This document shows positions 18,969-26,561 of a DNA stretch of 37,457 nt, in pieces. A program made the translations under genes and the position numbers. The stretch is from assembly GCA_025451535.1 (NCBI GenBank), contig JANWKE010000079.1, positions 1 to 37,457 on the forward strand, in the 5' to 3' direction. The notes beneath the pieces were generated by a model that did not search any database, was not told the DNA's origin, and saw nothing but the letters and a program-made list of their open reading frames with translations. This DNA is from Verrucomicrobiia bacterium. GTDB lineage: Bacteria; Verrucomicrobiota; Verrucomicrobiia; Limisphaerales; UBA11358. Numbering within the stretch: position 1 is the first letter of the stretch; each line of letters starts with the position of its first letter.

Positions 18969-19806
18969 GGAGGAAGGGCCAGTGGGTGCGCGTCACGTCC
19001 ACCTGGGCAAGGTCCACTGGCACAATCAAAACCTCCTCTTTCCGCGCACCGGCCCGGGCGAGCATTTCACCGGACGTGCCCGCCACGAAACTTTGTCCCC
19101 AGAACTCGATGCCCCGGCCCGCGAGTTTCTCGTGCCCGATGCGGTTCGGCACGGCGACATAACAGCCGTTGGCGATGGCATGGCTGCGCTGGATGGTTTC
19201 CCAGGCATGGTGCTGACCTGCGCCGTATTTTTTCTTTTCACCCGGATGCCAGCCAATCGCGGTCGGGTAAAATAAAATTTGCGCGCCCTGCAAGGCGGTC
19301 AGCCGCGCCGCTTCGGGGTACCATTGGTCCCAGCAGACGAGCACGCCGATTTTCGCATATTTCGTCCGCCATGCCTTGAAGCCGAGATCGCCGGGTGTGA
19401 AGTAAAATTTCTCATAATAGAGCGGGTCGTCGGGAATGTGCATCTTGCGATAGATGCCCAGCAAGGAGCCGTCGGCGTCAATGACGGCGGCGGTGTTGTG
19501 GTAAACGCCGGCCGCACGCTTCTCAAAAAGCGACACGACGACAACCGCGTTGTATTTTTTTGCGAATTTGCCAAAGGCGTCGGTGCTCGGACCGGGGATG
19601 GTTTCAGCCAGCTTGAAATTTTTATGATCTTCGCGCTGGCAGAAATACTGCGACCGGAACAATTCCTGGGTGCAGATGATTTGGGCGCCGCGCCGCGCCG
19701 CGCGTTCAGCCAGGGCCAGAGTTTGCTGGAGATTCGCGCCGGGGTCCGCCGAACAGGCAGTCTGCAGCAGGCCGATTTTTACGGCACTGGCGGAGAGCCG
19801 TTTCAT
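18916..19806 (-). CDS. aguB: N-carbamoylputrescine amidase-like nitrilase family protein
   Basis: The enzyme hydrolyses N-carbamoylputrescine to putrescine, the last step of the agmatine route. The 296-residue product has the catalytic triad Glu48 (CTQELF), Lys121 (YRKMHIPDD) and Cys158 (VLVCWDQWYPE). HIPDDPLYYEKFYFTPGD and the WHPGEK region match the AguB subfamily closely. Agmatine deiminase (aguA), its usual partner, is not in the window, so the step is assigned by family only. Its ATG follows the kinase stop codon with no gap (TGA directly before ATG), so translation is likely coupled to the kinase. Confidence 0.85.
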   Translation of the reverse strand: MKRLSASAVKIGLLQTACSADPGANLQQTLALAERAARRGAQIICTQELFRSQYFCQREDHKNFKLAETIPGPSTDAFGKFAKKYNAVVVVSLFEKRAAGVYHNTAAVIDADGSLLGIYRKMHIPDDPLYYEKFYFTPGDLGFKAWRTKYAKIGVLVCWDQWYPEAARLTALQGAQILFYPTAIGWHPGEKKKYGAGQHHAWETIQRSHAIANGCYVAVPNRIGHEKLAGRGIEFWGQSFVAGTSGEMLARAGARKEEVLIVPVDLAQVDVTRTHWPFLRDRRIDAYGNLTKRFVD

Positions 19807-20820
19807 TCATTTGGCGCGTTGCTTGAGCCGTGCGGATTCTTCGAGCATGGCGGTCTTGTTGTGCTTGTCCGCCGTGACGCTGCGCGGATCGGTCTGGTTG
19901 AAAAGTTCGCGGATGAATTTGCCGAGCGTTTCGTTCGTGGGACCATAGCCGCCGTGGTAGATGTAATACTCGAGGTCGTACATCAATTCATCGGCGGTCG
20001 CGTAGCGGCGCTTCAAATCGCGCGTCAGGCAATGTTGCAGAATGTCATTAAGCCCGTCATCGATGCGCTCGTCCAGGGTGCGGAAATCGGGGATGGGCTG
20101 ATTGATGATACGCTGGCGGGATTCCTCGGCCGTTGCCCCCTTGAAAATGTTTCGCCCCAGCAGCAAATGGGAAAGCACGACGCCGGTGGAAAACAGGTCG
20201 GAACGTTTGTCGGTGACCTGAAAATTAGCCTGTTCGGGGCTCATATAATCGGCTTTGCCCGCCACCACTTCGCCCTCCTGGTCGGTCAGAAAACCGCGCG
20301 CCTTGGCGATGCCAAAATCGGTCAATTTCACGTCGCCCTCGAACGCAATCATGATGTTTTTAAAGCTCACGTCGCGGTGAACAATGCCGAGCGGCTTGCC
20401 GTCCTTGTCGGTTTTGGCGTGTGCGTAGGCCAGCCCGCGCGCCACGCGGCTCGTGATGAACACGCCAAGTTCCTTGGACAGGGTGCGTTTTTTTTCCACC
20501 AGTTGACGGGTGAATTGCTCCAGATTCGCACCGCGGATCAATTCCATGCAGATGAAACAGGCGCCGTTGGCCTCGCCGAGATGGTAGGTCTGGACGATGT
20601 TCGTATGAATCAGGTCGGCGACCAGCTTGGCCTCGCCGATGAAATTCTCGATGAACATCTTCTGGCTGGCGAAATTGGGCCGGATAATCTTGATGGCCAC
20701 GCGCTTGGCAAAGTCGCGCGCGCCGTGCTGCTCGGCTTCGTAAACCACGCCCATGCCGCCTTCAAAAATTTTGCGGACCACGTCGTAGCTGAAATCGCTT
20801 TTGATCGTGAAGAGCGCCAC
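19807..20820 (-). CDS. Soluble eukaryotic-like Ser/Thr protein kinase
   Basis: The 337-residue product is a Hanks-type kinase: Gly-rich loop FEGGMGVVY (19-27), ATP-binding Lys44 (VAIKII), helix C Glu63, catalytic loop HRDVSFKNIM with Asp150 and Asn155, DFG at 168-170, and DYMSPEQ. All key residues are present. It has no transmembrane helix or extracellular sensor, unlike many PknB-type kinases, so it should be cytoplasmic. After the kinase domain there is only a short C-terminal tail of about 50 residues. It leads an operon with an amidase and a reductase. The substrate is not known; co-encoded partners are candidates. Confidence 0.93.
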   Translation of the reverse strand: MALFTIKSDFSYDVVRKIFEGGMGVVYEAEQHGARDFAKRVAIKIIRPNFASQKMFIENFIGEAKLVADLIHTNIVQTYHLGEANGACFICMELIRGANLEQFTRQLVEKKRTLSKELGVFITSRVARGLAYAHAKTDKDGKPLGIVHRDVSFKNIMIAFEGDVKLTDFGIAKARGFLTDQEGEVVAGKADYMSPEQANFQVTDKRSDLFSTGVVLSHLLLGRNIFKGATAEESRQRIINQPIPDFRTLDERIDDGLNDILQHCLTRDLKRRYATADELMYDLEYYIYHGGYGPTNETLGKFIRELFNQTDPRSVTADKHNKTAMLEESARLKQRAK

Positions 20821-20899
20821 GCAGCGGATGGTGGGAAAACCTTCGGCGAAGTCAAGTCCGGTACGCGATAAAAAACCGTGATTTTTTTACGTTTTTTGC

Positions 20900-20927
20900 T
20901 TGCACGCCGCGGGTGAAGGCCTTTAAT
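20900..20927 (+). promoter_or_regulatory. Candidate sigma-70-type promoter for HU
   Basis: TTGCAC (20900-20905), a 16-nt spacer and TTTAAT (20922-20927) precede the HU gene by about 70 nt. The spacing and positions are reasonable, with 5 or fewer mismatches in total. The kinase gene is divergent on the other side. This is a motif reading only. Confidence 0.45.
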
Positions 20928-20997
20928 TCGGCGCGAGTCGAATGACTTTTTAACGAAACCAGACAAATTAAAACAACAACCGAAGGACACCGACGAT

Positions 20998-21285
20998 ATG
21001 TCAAAAGCCCTCTCCAAATCCCAACTCGCCGCCGCAGTTGCCGAAAAGGCTGCTATTTCCAAGAAGCAAGCGGTGGAAATTCTCGATCACATTGCCGAAC
21101 TCGCGTACAAGCACGCGAAGGACACGTTCACGCTGCCCGGCATTGGCAAACTGGTGCTGCGTAACCGCGCCGCCCGCCTGGGCCGCAACCCCAAGACCGG
21201 CGAAACCATCCAGATTCCCGCCAAACGCGTCGTGAAATTCCGCGTCGCCAAGGCCGCGAAGGATGCCATCCTCGGTGCCAAGTAG
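20998..21285 (+). CDS. HU family DNA-binding protein
   Basis: HU is a small nucleoid protein that bends and protects DNA. The 95-residue product has the two N-terminal helices (LSKSQLAAAVAEKAAISKKQ, then AVEILDHIAEL) and the DNA-binding arm (RNRAARLGRNPKTGETIQIP). The family normally has about 90 residues. 'gaagga' lies 11 nt before the ATG. The stop is TAG, followed within about 16 nt by a strong terminator, so it is probably transcribed alone. It is highly enriched in Ala, Lys and Arg. Confidence 0.97.
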   Translation: MSKALSKSQLAAAVAEKAAISKKQAVEILDHIAELAYKHAKDTFTLPGIGKLVLRNRAARLGRNPKTGETIQIPAKRVVKFRVAKAAKDAILGAK

Positions 21286-21301
21286 TTTTCAGATTTCTAC
21301 G

Positions 21302-21332
21302 GGCGCTCCGATTGGTTCGGAGCGCCTTTTTT
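21302..21332 (+). terminator. Rho-independent terminator after HU
   Basis: 'ggcgctccg' (21302-21310) pairs with 'cggagcgcc' (21318-21326) around a 7-nt loop and is followed by six T (21327-21332). It lies 16 nt after the HU stop codon. Confidence 0.93.
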
Positions 21333-21338
21333 ATCATT

Positions 21339-21427
21339 TAGTCAGTAGTTAGTGGTCAGTAGCCAGTGGCAAAACCAATGAGTTTTTGCGTCTTATCCTG
21401 CTGACTGTTAACTACTAACTATTAACT
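21339..21427. repeat. Imperfect inverted repeat between HU and panE
   Basis: The left part 'agtcagtagttagtggtcag' and right part 'ctgactgttaactactaact' are imperfect reverse complements. This looks like a degenerate dispersed element. It occupies most of the gap after the HU terminator and before panE, whose ATG is at 21435. Confidence 0.55.
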
Positions 21428-21434
21428 TCCGGGG

Positions 21435-22394
21435 ATGAAGATTGCCGTGGTCGGCTGTGGGGCGCTGGGCAGTTTCTACGGCGCCAGGCTCTGCCGGAGC
21501 GGACAGGACGTGCATTTCCTGCTTCGCTCCGACTACGACGTCGTGCGCCGGAAAGGTGTGATTATCCGCAGCATTGACGGTGATTTTCACGTTCAACCCC
21601 GGTGCGCTCGGACGCCGGAGGAAATCGGCGCGTGTGATGTGGTCCTCATCGGGTTGAAGACCACCGCCAACGACCAGTTCCCGAAACTGCTCCCGCCGCT
21701 CGTCGGTCCGCGCACGGCCGTTGTCACACTCCAAAATGGGGTGGGCAACGAGGAACAATTGGCCGGCCTGTTCCCGCCGGAACAAATCCTGGGCGGTCTC
21801 TGCTTCGTCTGTCTCAACCGCGTCGAGCCGGGCGTCATCCACCACACGGCGCACGGAAAGGTCGTGCTCGGTGAATTTCAACGACCGCCGCAACCCCGCA
21901 CCCGCGAACTGGCCGCGCTTTTTCGCCAGGCGGGCGTTGCCTGTGACATTACCGAGAATCTCGCCTGCACGCATTGGGAGAAACTCGTCTGGAACATTCC
22001 CTTCAACGGCCTCGGTGTGGCCGGCACCGCCGGTTATGAAGCGCTGGTCTCTCAACCCGCAACCTTCAACTCTCAACCGGTCTTGACCACAGACATCCTG
22101 CTCGGCGAACCGCGCTGGGAAAAGCTCGTCCGCGAACTGATGCTCGAAGTCATTGCCGCCGCCAACGCGCTGGGTTTTGAGATTCCGCAATCGCTGGCGG
22201 AGGAAAACATCAACCGGACGCGCATTATGGGCGCTTACAAGGCGTCCACGCTTGTTGATTTCGAGCGCGGTCAGCCGTTGGAACTGGAGGGCATGTTCCT
22301 TGAACCGCTGCGCCAGGCGCAAACAGCCGGCGTGCCGGTGCCGCGTTTGGTCAGGCTCTGCGAAGTATTGCATCAACTGGATCCTTCCCGCTGA
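21435..22394 (+). CDS. panE: 2-dehydropantoate 2-reductase (ketopantoate reductase)
   Basis: The enzyme reduces ketopantoate to pantoate with NADPH in coenzyme A biosynthesis. The 319-residue product has the Rossmann motif GCGALG (7-12), LQNGVGNEE (99-107), the catalytic Lys183 in HWEKLVWN with Asn187, and the C-terminal helical domain. A short segment, SQPATFNSQP, lies at 206-215. It is encoded by a repeat that resembles the one in gluQ. The reading frame is kept. 'ccgggg' precedes the ATG by 2-7 nt, which is rather close for a Shine-Dalgarno. The next gene, gltX, starts 64 nt later. Confidence 0.93.
   Translation: MKIAVVGCGALGSFYGARLCRSGQDVHFLLRSDYDVVRRKGVIIRSIDGDFHVQPRCARTPEEIGACDVVLIGLKTTANDQFPKLLPPLVGPRTAVVTLQNGVGNEEQLAGLFPPEQILGGLCFVCLNRVEPGVIHHTAHGKVVLGEFQRPPQPRTRELAALFRQAGVACDITENLACTHWEKLVWNIPFNGLGVAGTAGYEALVSQPATFNSQPVLTTDILLGEPRWEKLVRELMLEVIAAANALGFEIPQSLAEENINRTRIMGAYKASTLVDFERGQPLELEGMFLEPLRQAQTAGVPVPRLVRLCEVLHQLDPSR
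22049..22078. repeat. In-frame 'ctcaacc/cttcaac' repeat inside panE
   Basis: The plus strand is 'ctctcaacccgcaaccttca' continuing 'actctcaacc'. It is related in unit composition (ctcaacc, cttcaac) to the reverse strand of the gluQ repeat at 15271-15308. It codes for about 10 residues in a loop region of PanE and keeps the frame. Confidence 0.65.
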
Positions 22395-22417
22395 GGTTGA
22401 GGGAGTCGTAGCATTTT

Positions 22418-22447
22418 ATCCGTGTTCATCCGTGTTCATCCGTGGTT
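22418..22447. repeat. Three 10-bp tandem units before gltX
   Basis: 'atccgtgttc' occurs at 22418-22427 and 22428-22437, and a variant 'atccgtggtt' follows at 22438-22447. The array ends 11 nt before the gltX start. It is short and likely a dispersed intergenic element, not a CRISPR array. Confidence 0.8.
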
Positions 22448-22458
22448 AAATCAAGCCC

Positions 22459-23805
22459 ATGAAACCGCGCGTTCGTTTTGCGCCGTCGCCGACCGGTTAC
22501 CTGCACATCGGTGGGGCGCGCACGGCCCTGTTCAACTGGCTTTACGCCCGCCACACCGGCGGCACCTTCATCCTCCGCATCGAGGACACTGACGCCGCGC
22601 GCAATTCGCAGGAGGCTGTGGACGTCATCCTGAACGGCCTGCGCTGGCTCGGCCTCGATTGGGACGAAGGCCCGCTCACGGGCGACGCCACCGGCGCCGG
22701 CAAAGGCGATCGCGGCCCGTATTTCCAAAGCCAGCGAAAGGAAAATTATCAGCGCCGCGTCGAAGCACTCCTGTCGCGCGATCTGGCTTATGAACACGAA
22801 GGTGCAGTGAAGTTCAAAATGACCCGCGAGCCGGTCACCATTCGCGATCTCGTCGTCGGCGAGGTTGTCCGCAAACTGACCGACCGCGAGGAGTCGGACC
22901 CCGACTTTGTGATTCTGCGCTCCGACGGCCAGCCGGTATTTCACCTGACCAACGTCGTGGACGACTTGGAGATGGGCATCACGCACGTCATCCGTGGCGA
23001 GGACCATTTGAGCAACACCGCCCGGCATATTGCGCTGTTCCGCGCCTTCGACGTGCATCCGCCGCATTACGCGCACATTCCGCTGATTCTGAACGCCGAC
23101 GGCACCAAGATGAGCAAACGCGATACCGGCGCGTCGTTGACGAATTATGTTGAGGAAGGATTTTTGCCGGAAGCCGTCGTGAATTATCTGTGCCTGCTTG
23201 GCTGGTCACCGAAGAACAACCGCGAAAAAATGGCGCTCGCCGAAACCATTGAAGCATTCGACCTGCCGCAAATCCTCCGGCACAACGCGCGATTCGACCA
23301 GGAGAAACTCCTTTGGTTGCAGGGCGAATACGCGCGCGAGTTGGGCGACGACCGCTTTTACGAACTGGCCGTTCACACTTTTGCCAAGGCCGGCATTGAC
23401 ACGAATAAATTTCCGTTGAGCTACGTCAAAGCTGCGCTCGACACCTGCAAAGGCAAATTCAAACTGTTCCGCGAGCTGCCCGGCTATGCGGGATTCTATT
23501 TCATCGATCAAATTGAATACGACGCCGAGGCAGCCAAAAAGGATTTCGTGCCCGAAAACAAGCCGCGTCTGGAAAAGCTCCGTGAGGCATTTGCGGTCGC
23601 GCCGAAGTTTGATGCTCCGACGCTCGAGGCTGCGCTCAAGGAGACCGCCAAGGTGTTGGGTGTAAAAGCCGGTGTGCTGGTGCATCCCTGCCGTCTGGCC
23701 GTCACCGGCAAAACCTCCGGCCCGAGCCTGTACCATCTGCTGGAAGTGCTGGGGAAGGAGAAGGTGATGCAGCGGATTGAGCTGGCTTTGGCAACTATGA
23801 GTTAA
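22459..23805 (+). CDS. gltX: Glutamyl-tRNA synthetase
   Basis: The enzyme charges tRNA(Glu) with glutamate. The 448-residue product has the class I HIGH-type motif APSPTGYLHIGGARTALFNW (8-27), the LRIEDTDAARNS segment and KMSKR at 217-221. The C-terminal anticodon-binding helical domain is present, though the protein is slightly shorter than the usual 465-490. It sits 64 nt after panE. The shorter gluQ in the window is the modification paralogue and lacks this C-terminal part. A discriminating versus non-discriminating type cannot be decided from the sequence alone. Confidence 0.96.
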   Translation: MKPRVRFAPSPTGYLHIGGARTALFNWLYARHTGGTFILRIEDTDAARNSQEAVDVILNGLRWLGLDWDEGPLTGDATGAGKGDRGPYFQSQRKENYQRRVEALLSRDLAYEHEGAVKFKMTREPVTIRDLVVGEVVRKLTDREESDPDFVILRSDGQPVFHLTNVVDDLEMGITHVIRGEDHLSNTARHIALFRAFDVHPPHYAHIPLILNADGTKMSKRDTGASLTNYVEEGFLPEAVVNYLCLLGWSPKNNREKMALAETIEAFDLPQILRHNARFDQEKLLWLQGEYARELGDDRFYELAVHTFAKAGIDTNKFPLSYVKAALDTCKGKFKLFRELPGYAGFYFIDQIEYDAEAAKKDFVPENKPRLEKLREAFAVAPKFDAPTLEAALKETAKVLGVKAGVLVHPCRLAVTGKTSGPSLYHLLEVLGKEKVMQRIELALATMS

Positions 23806-23817
23806 ATCGAAACATCT

Positions 23818-24303
23818 ATGGCACATCTTCACCGTTCAGTTGCATCATTAAGAATCTGTGGGGACAAGCTTGATCCTGATGAAATTTCTAGGCTGCTTGG
23901 CGGCACTCCGACTCTTAACTACCGTAAAGGTGAAATAAAGAAGTCGAAAATTAGAGACATCGTTCGGAAGTCTGGGGCTTGGATGCTTGCTGCAACTGAC
24001 CGTGAGCCTGAAAATTTGGATGCGCAGGTTGATGAGATATTGGGACAGTTGACGCAGGACCTGACCGTTTGGGCATCGCTGTCAAACGAGTACAGAATCG
24101 ATTTATTTTGCGGTTTTTTCATGGAACAAACCGACGAGGGAGTAGAAGCTTCGGCTAAAACTCTCAAAGCTTTGGGCGAACGTGGAATTAAATTTGGTGT
24201 TTGTATCTACGCACCTCACAAAGATGTCGAACATGACGATCCATGTCCTTGCGGCAGTGGGAAAAAATATGCCGAGTGCTGTGCCCCAAAGAAAGCATCT
24301 TAA
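23818..24303 (+). CDS. DUF4279-like protein with C-terminal SEC-C zinc motif
   Basis: The 161-residue product has an N-terminal alpha/beta region that resembles DUF4279 (SLRICGDKLDPDEISRLLGG, SGAWML, FCGFFMEQTDEGVE). It ends with a SEC-C zinc knuckle (DPCPCGSGKKYAECC, about 139-154). The SEC-C motif binds zinc and is found at the end of SecA and in many small unrelated proteins. The codons are clearly more AT-rich than in the neighbours (for example AAA, ATT, TTT), which suggests transfer. It starts 12 nt after gltX, but a shared transcript does not make it a translation factor. The function is unknown. Confidence 0.82.
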   Translation: MAHLHRSVASLRICGDKLDPDEISRLLGGTPTLNYRKGEIKKSKIRDIVRKSGAWMLAATDREPENLDAQVDEILGQLTQDLTVWASLSNEYRIDLFCGFFMEQTDEGVEASAKTLKALGERGIKFGVCIYAPHKDVEHDDPCPCGSGKKYAECCAPKKAS

Positions 24304-24729
24304 CATTCCTCCTGCCACGCCCCCGACCCTTTCCGTGGTGCTGCGCTTCCGTCTGCGTTTCACTTCGGCGCGACAAAGCTGCCTTCGCCTCCGTCCCCGC
24401 CGCCAATTAGTTTTAACATCCGCCCTCATCCCAACCTTCTCCCCCAGGAGAAGGAGTCGCCTTTGCACATTTTCTGATTTGCGGAAAACCGTCCAGCCAA
24501 TCCCGACGCACGACATTCCAAAAAACGAGGTGAATGATTCTCCCTCTCCTTGGGGAGAGGGCCGGGGTGAGGGAGGTCGTTACTACAAATTTCAGGTCTG
24601 TATTTCATCCGCACTGATCTGAGGCTAAAAACTCCTTCATTCGCTTCGCGTCCTTCGTGCGGGTTAGTTTTCCCTGCCTGTAGAGCGTCCGCCTTCGCGG
24701 CGCTAAGCAACAGCCACCGGTCATGCCGA
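24304..24729. other. Gene-free region with repeat element
   Basis: No coding region is supported here. The first about 120 nt show no pattern that I can identify. The middle contains a 151-bp inverted-repeat element (24423-24573). The last about 150 nt include 'cttcgcgtccttcgtgcggg' (24646-24665-like) and no clear promoter. It separates the convergent SEC-C and GYF genes. Confidence 0.6.
24423..24573. mobile_element. MITE-like element with 32-bp inverted ends
   Basis: The 32-bp left end (24423-24454, starting 'ccctcatcccaaccttct') and the right end (24542-24573, ending 'gggccggggtgaggg') are inverted copies that match at 26 of 32 positions by my count. Each end also forms its own hairpin (ccttctcc/ggagaagg and ccctctcc/ggagaggg). 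The 87-bp interior has no gene. It could be a non-autonomous mobile element or two nearby REP copies. Confidence 0.6.
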
Positions 24730-25554
24730 TCACGGTCCGGGCCACTCAGGCAGTTGATTGAGAAAGTCCGGATGAACACCCCTGACCCAGACGACGTTTT
24801 CTTTGTTCATTTTTGTAATCGCGACGGTTGAGGCCCGGACGCCGCCGTAGATCCAACTGAACAACAACACCGCCACACCCGTCAGCGCCATCCAGCCCGA
24901 TTCAATGACTGCCGCGCCAATCAAAAGCACAATTCCAACGAGCGTGCCCGTCCAACCGACGATCAGACCCGTTTTTCGCCGGGTCTGGTGTTGCTCGCAC
25001 AGGCCGATGTTCAGGACGGCTTTCTTACGGACGATTAAATAGACAATGAGAAGGATGAGTATGTTGCAGAGGAGCAGCAGCAGGTAAGCCGGGTGGGCCC
25101 AGTAAAGGATGCGTTTGAGCCGGAAACCGTTGGCGGGCGCGTTGCATTTGACGCAGCGGTCCGGAAACGGTGTTTCTGAGCGTGTGACCAGTCGCCGTCC
25201 CTGTCGCCACAGGCTGACCCCGGATGGCGCGGCCCCTTCGCTGAGGCGCTGAAGGAAAATGGGTTTGCATTGCGCGCAAACCCAGGAGTTGTTCAGCTTG
25301 ATGACCTCGCCCAACGGAAAAACCCGGCCGCATTCGGCGCAGACGATGCCGCCTTGTCCGCCGGGAAGGGGGGACGGCCCGTCAGCTCGCGCCGTATGCC
25401 ACGGTTGCCACCCGGCCATTCCTTCATGCCAAACCAAGGTGTCCCGGTTGATTTTTCCGGAACGAACCAGTTCATCCAATTGCGTTTCTGAGACGGGGCC
25501 CCTTTGCTGGTCCCCCACCGCATAATACCAGTTCACGTCCCAGTCTGTCGCCAA
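24730..25554 (-). CDS. GYF_2-domain membrane protein with zinc-ribbon-like Cys pairs
   Basis: The 274-residue product begins with a GYF_2-like domain (about 8-55, with WYYAVGDQQRGPVS and TLVWHEGMAGWQPW). Next come two CxxC pairs (CAEC and CAQC, about 72-95) that could bind one zinc, and a third pair CVKC. Three or four transmembrane segments follow (PAYLLLLLCNILILLIVYLI, LIVGWTGTLVGIVLLIGAAV and GWMALTGVAVLLFSWIYGGV). GYF domains normally bind proline-rich peptides; here the role is unknown. It is divergent from the CruF-like gene. Confidence 0.85.
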   Translation of the reverse strand: MATDWDVNWYYAVGDQQRGPVSETQLDELVRSGKINRDTLVWHEGMAGWQPWHTARADGPSPLPGGQGGIVCAECGRVFPLGEVIKLNNSWVCAQCKPIFLQRLSEGAAPSGVSLWRQGRRLVTRSETPFPDRCVKCNAPANGFRLKRILYWAHPAYLLLLLCNILILLIVYLIVRKKAVLNIGLCEQHQTRRKTGLIVGWTGTLVGIVLLIGAAVIESGWMALTGVAVLLFSWIYGGVRASTVAITKMNKENVVWVRGVHPDFLNQLPEWPGP

Positions 25555-25690
25555 GCCGGCAGCAATAACAATCTGAAAATTTTGCCCGATCCCGGGACTC
25601 GTTTACTCAGGAGGGCAGAGTGGCAAAATTTGCACCACGCGGGCGAATTGTTTCCATCATCCGCGCCTGTGAACCTGTCCATTCATAAGA

Positions 25691-25718
25691 TTGCGCACTC
25701 GCTTGTTTCAACTAGAAT
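25691..25718 (+). promoter_or_regulatory. Candidate promoter for the CruF-like gene
   Basis: TTGCGC (25691-25696), a 16-nt spacer and TAGAAT (25713-25718). The -10 box ends only 12 nt before the ATG at 25731, so the mRNA would have a very short leader. This is a motif reading only. Confidence 0.4.
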
Positions 25719-25730
25719 TACCCGACATAC

Positions 25731-26561
25731 ATGCCGCTCAGAAAAAAACGCAAGGTCTTTCCCGAAGCCATCGTCGCCCTGTGCCTTCACTGGCTGTTGA
25801 CCGTTGTATTCGCCGCCGTGTTTGTGCTCGTGGTGGTGATGCTGTTCAAGCCGTTGAAACTGCCCGGTAATCCCGGCTGGCCGGAACTCCTGCTGCTGGC
25901 GGCAGGGGTGGTCTGCACCATCACCGCGCTGGCGCAGCGGTTGCCGCTGCAAAATGTCCTCCTGTCGGTGTTCATCATCGCTGTGCTGGGCGGCGCGGTG
26001 CATGCCCTGGGCGCCATCACTGGCATCCCTTTCGGTCCGTTCGAATTTGGCGATGGCATCGGACCGCAGGTTTTCAAAACGTTGCCGTGGGCTGTGCCGT
26101 TAATCTGGATCCTGGCGGTCCTGAACGCGCGCGGCGTGGCACGTCTCGTCCTGCGTCCGTGGCGGAAGATCAATGCTTATGGTTTCTGGCTCATCGGGGT
26201 GACGGCGGGGCTGACGTTGCTCTTCGATTTCGCCCTGGAACCGTTTGCTTCGCGGGTGAAACATTACTGGTTGTGGACGCCGACAAAATTTCCGGTGACA
26301 TGGGAGGGTGTGCCGGTGTCGAACTTTTTGGCCTGGGCGGCGGTCTCAGTACTCATCTCGGTGGTCATTGCGCCCGCCTTGATCAACAAGCAGCCGGGCA
26401 AAAGAAACACTCCTGACTTCCATCCGTTCGCCATCTGGCTGGGCGCGGTTTTGTTGTTCGCAGCCGGCTGTGCGCAAAATGGACTTCTGCGTGCTGCCGT
26501 GGCGGATGGAATCATGGCAGCCATCGTCACCGTGTTAGCCCTGCGCGGCGGGACCTGGTAA
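25731..26561 (+). CDS. CruF-like carotenoid biosynthesis membrane protein
   Basis: The 276-residue product has about seven hydrophobic helices. It carries the family segments TGIPFGPFEFGDGIGPQVF (about 98-116), LPWAVPLIWILAVLNARG, DFALEPFA and PVSNFLAWA. These match the CruF/DUF422 family, whose members hydrate carotenoid ends (for example gamma-carotene 1',2'-hydratase or bisanhydrobacterioruberin hydratase). No other carotenoid gene is near, so pathway membership is by family only. It ends flush with the convergent CNNM gene: its stop TAA is at 26559-26561 and the CNNM stop begins at 26562. Confidence 0.82.
   Translation: MPLRKKRKVFPEAIVALCLHWLLTVVFAAVFVLVVVMLFKPLKLPGNPGWPELLLLAAGVVCTITALAQRLPLQNVLLSVFIIAVLGGAVHALGAITGIPFGPFEFGDGIGPQVFKTLPWAVPLIWILAVLNARGVARLVLRPWRKINAYGFWLIGVTAGLTLLFDFALEPFASRVKHYWLWTPTKFPVTWEGVPVSNFLAWAAVSVLISVVIAPALINKQPGKRNTPDFHPFAIWLGAVLLFAAGCAQNGLLRAAVADGIMAAIVTVLALRGGTW

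Noticed and set aside
19279-20871. A long open frame of 530 codons on the plus strand, opposite the kinase and nitrilase
   Set aside because: Its translation has no recognisable motif, and both opposite-strand genes have complete catalytic motifs. It is a frame shadow of GC-rich coding sequence.
22418-22447. Short tandem repeat that could be read as a CRISPR array
   Set aside because: Units are 10 bp with no spacers, and no cas gene is nearby.
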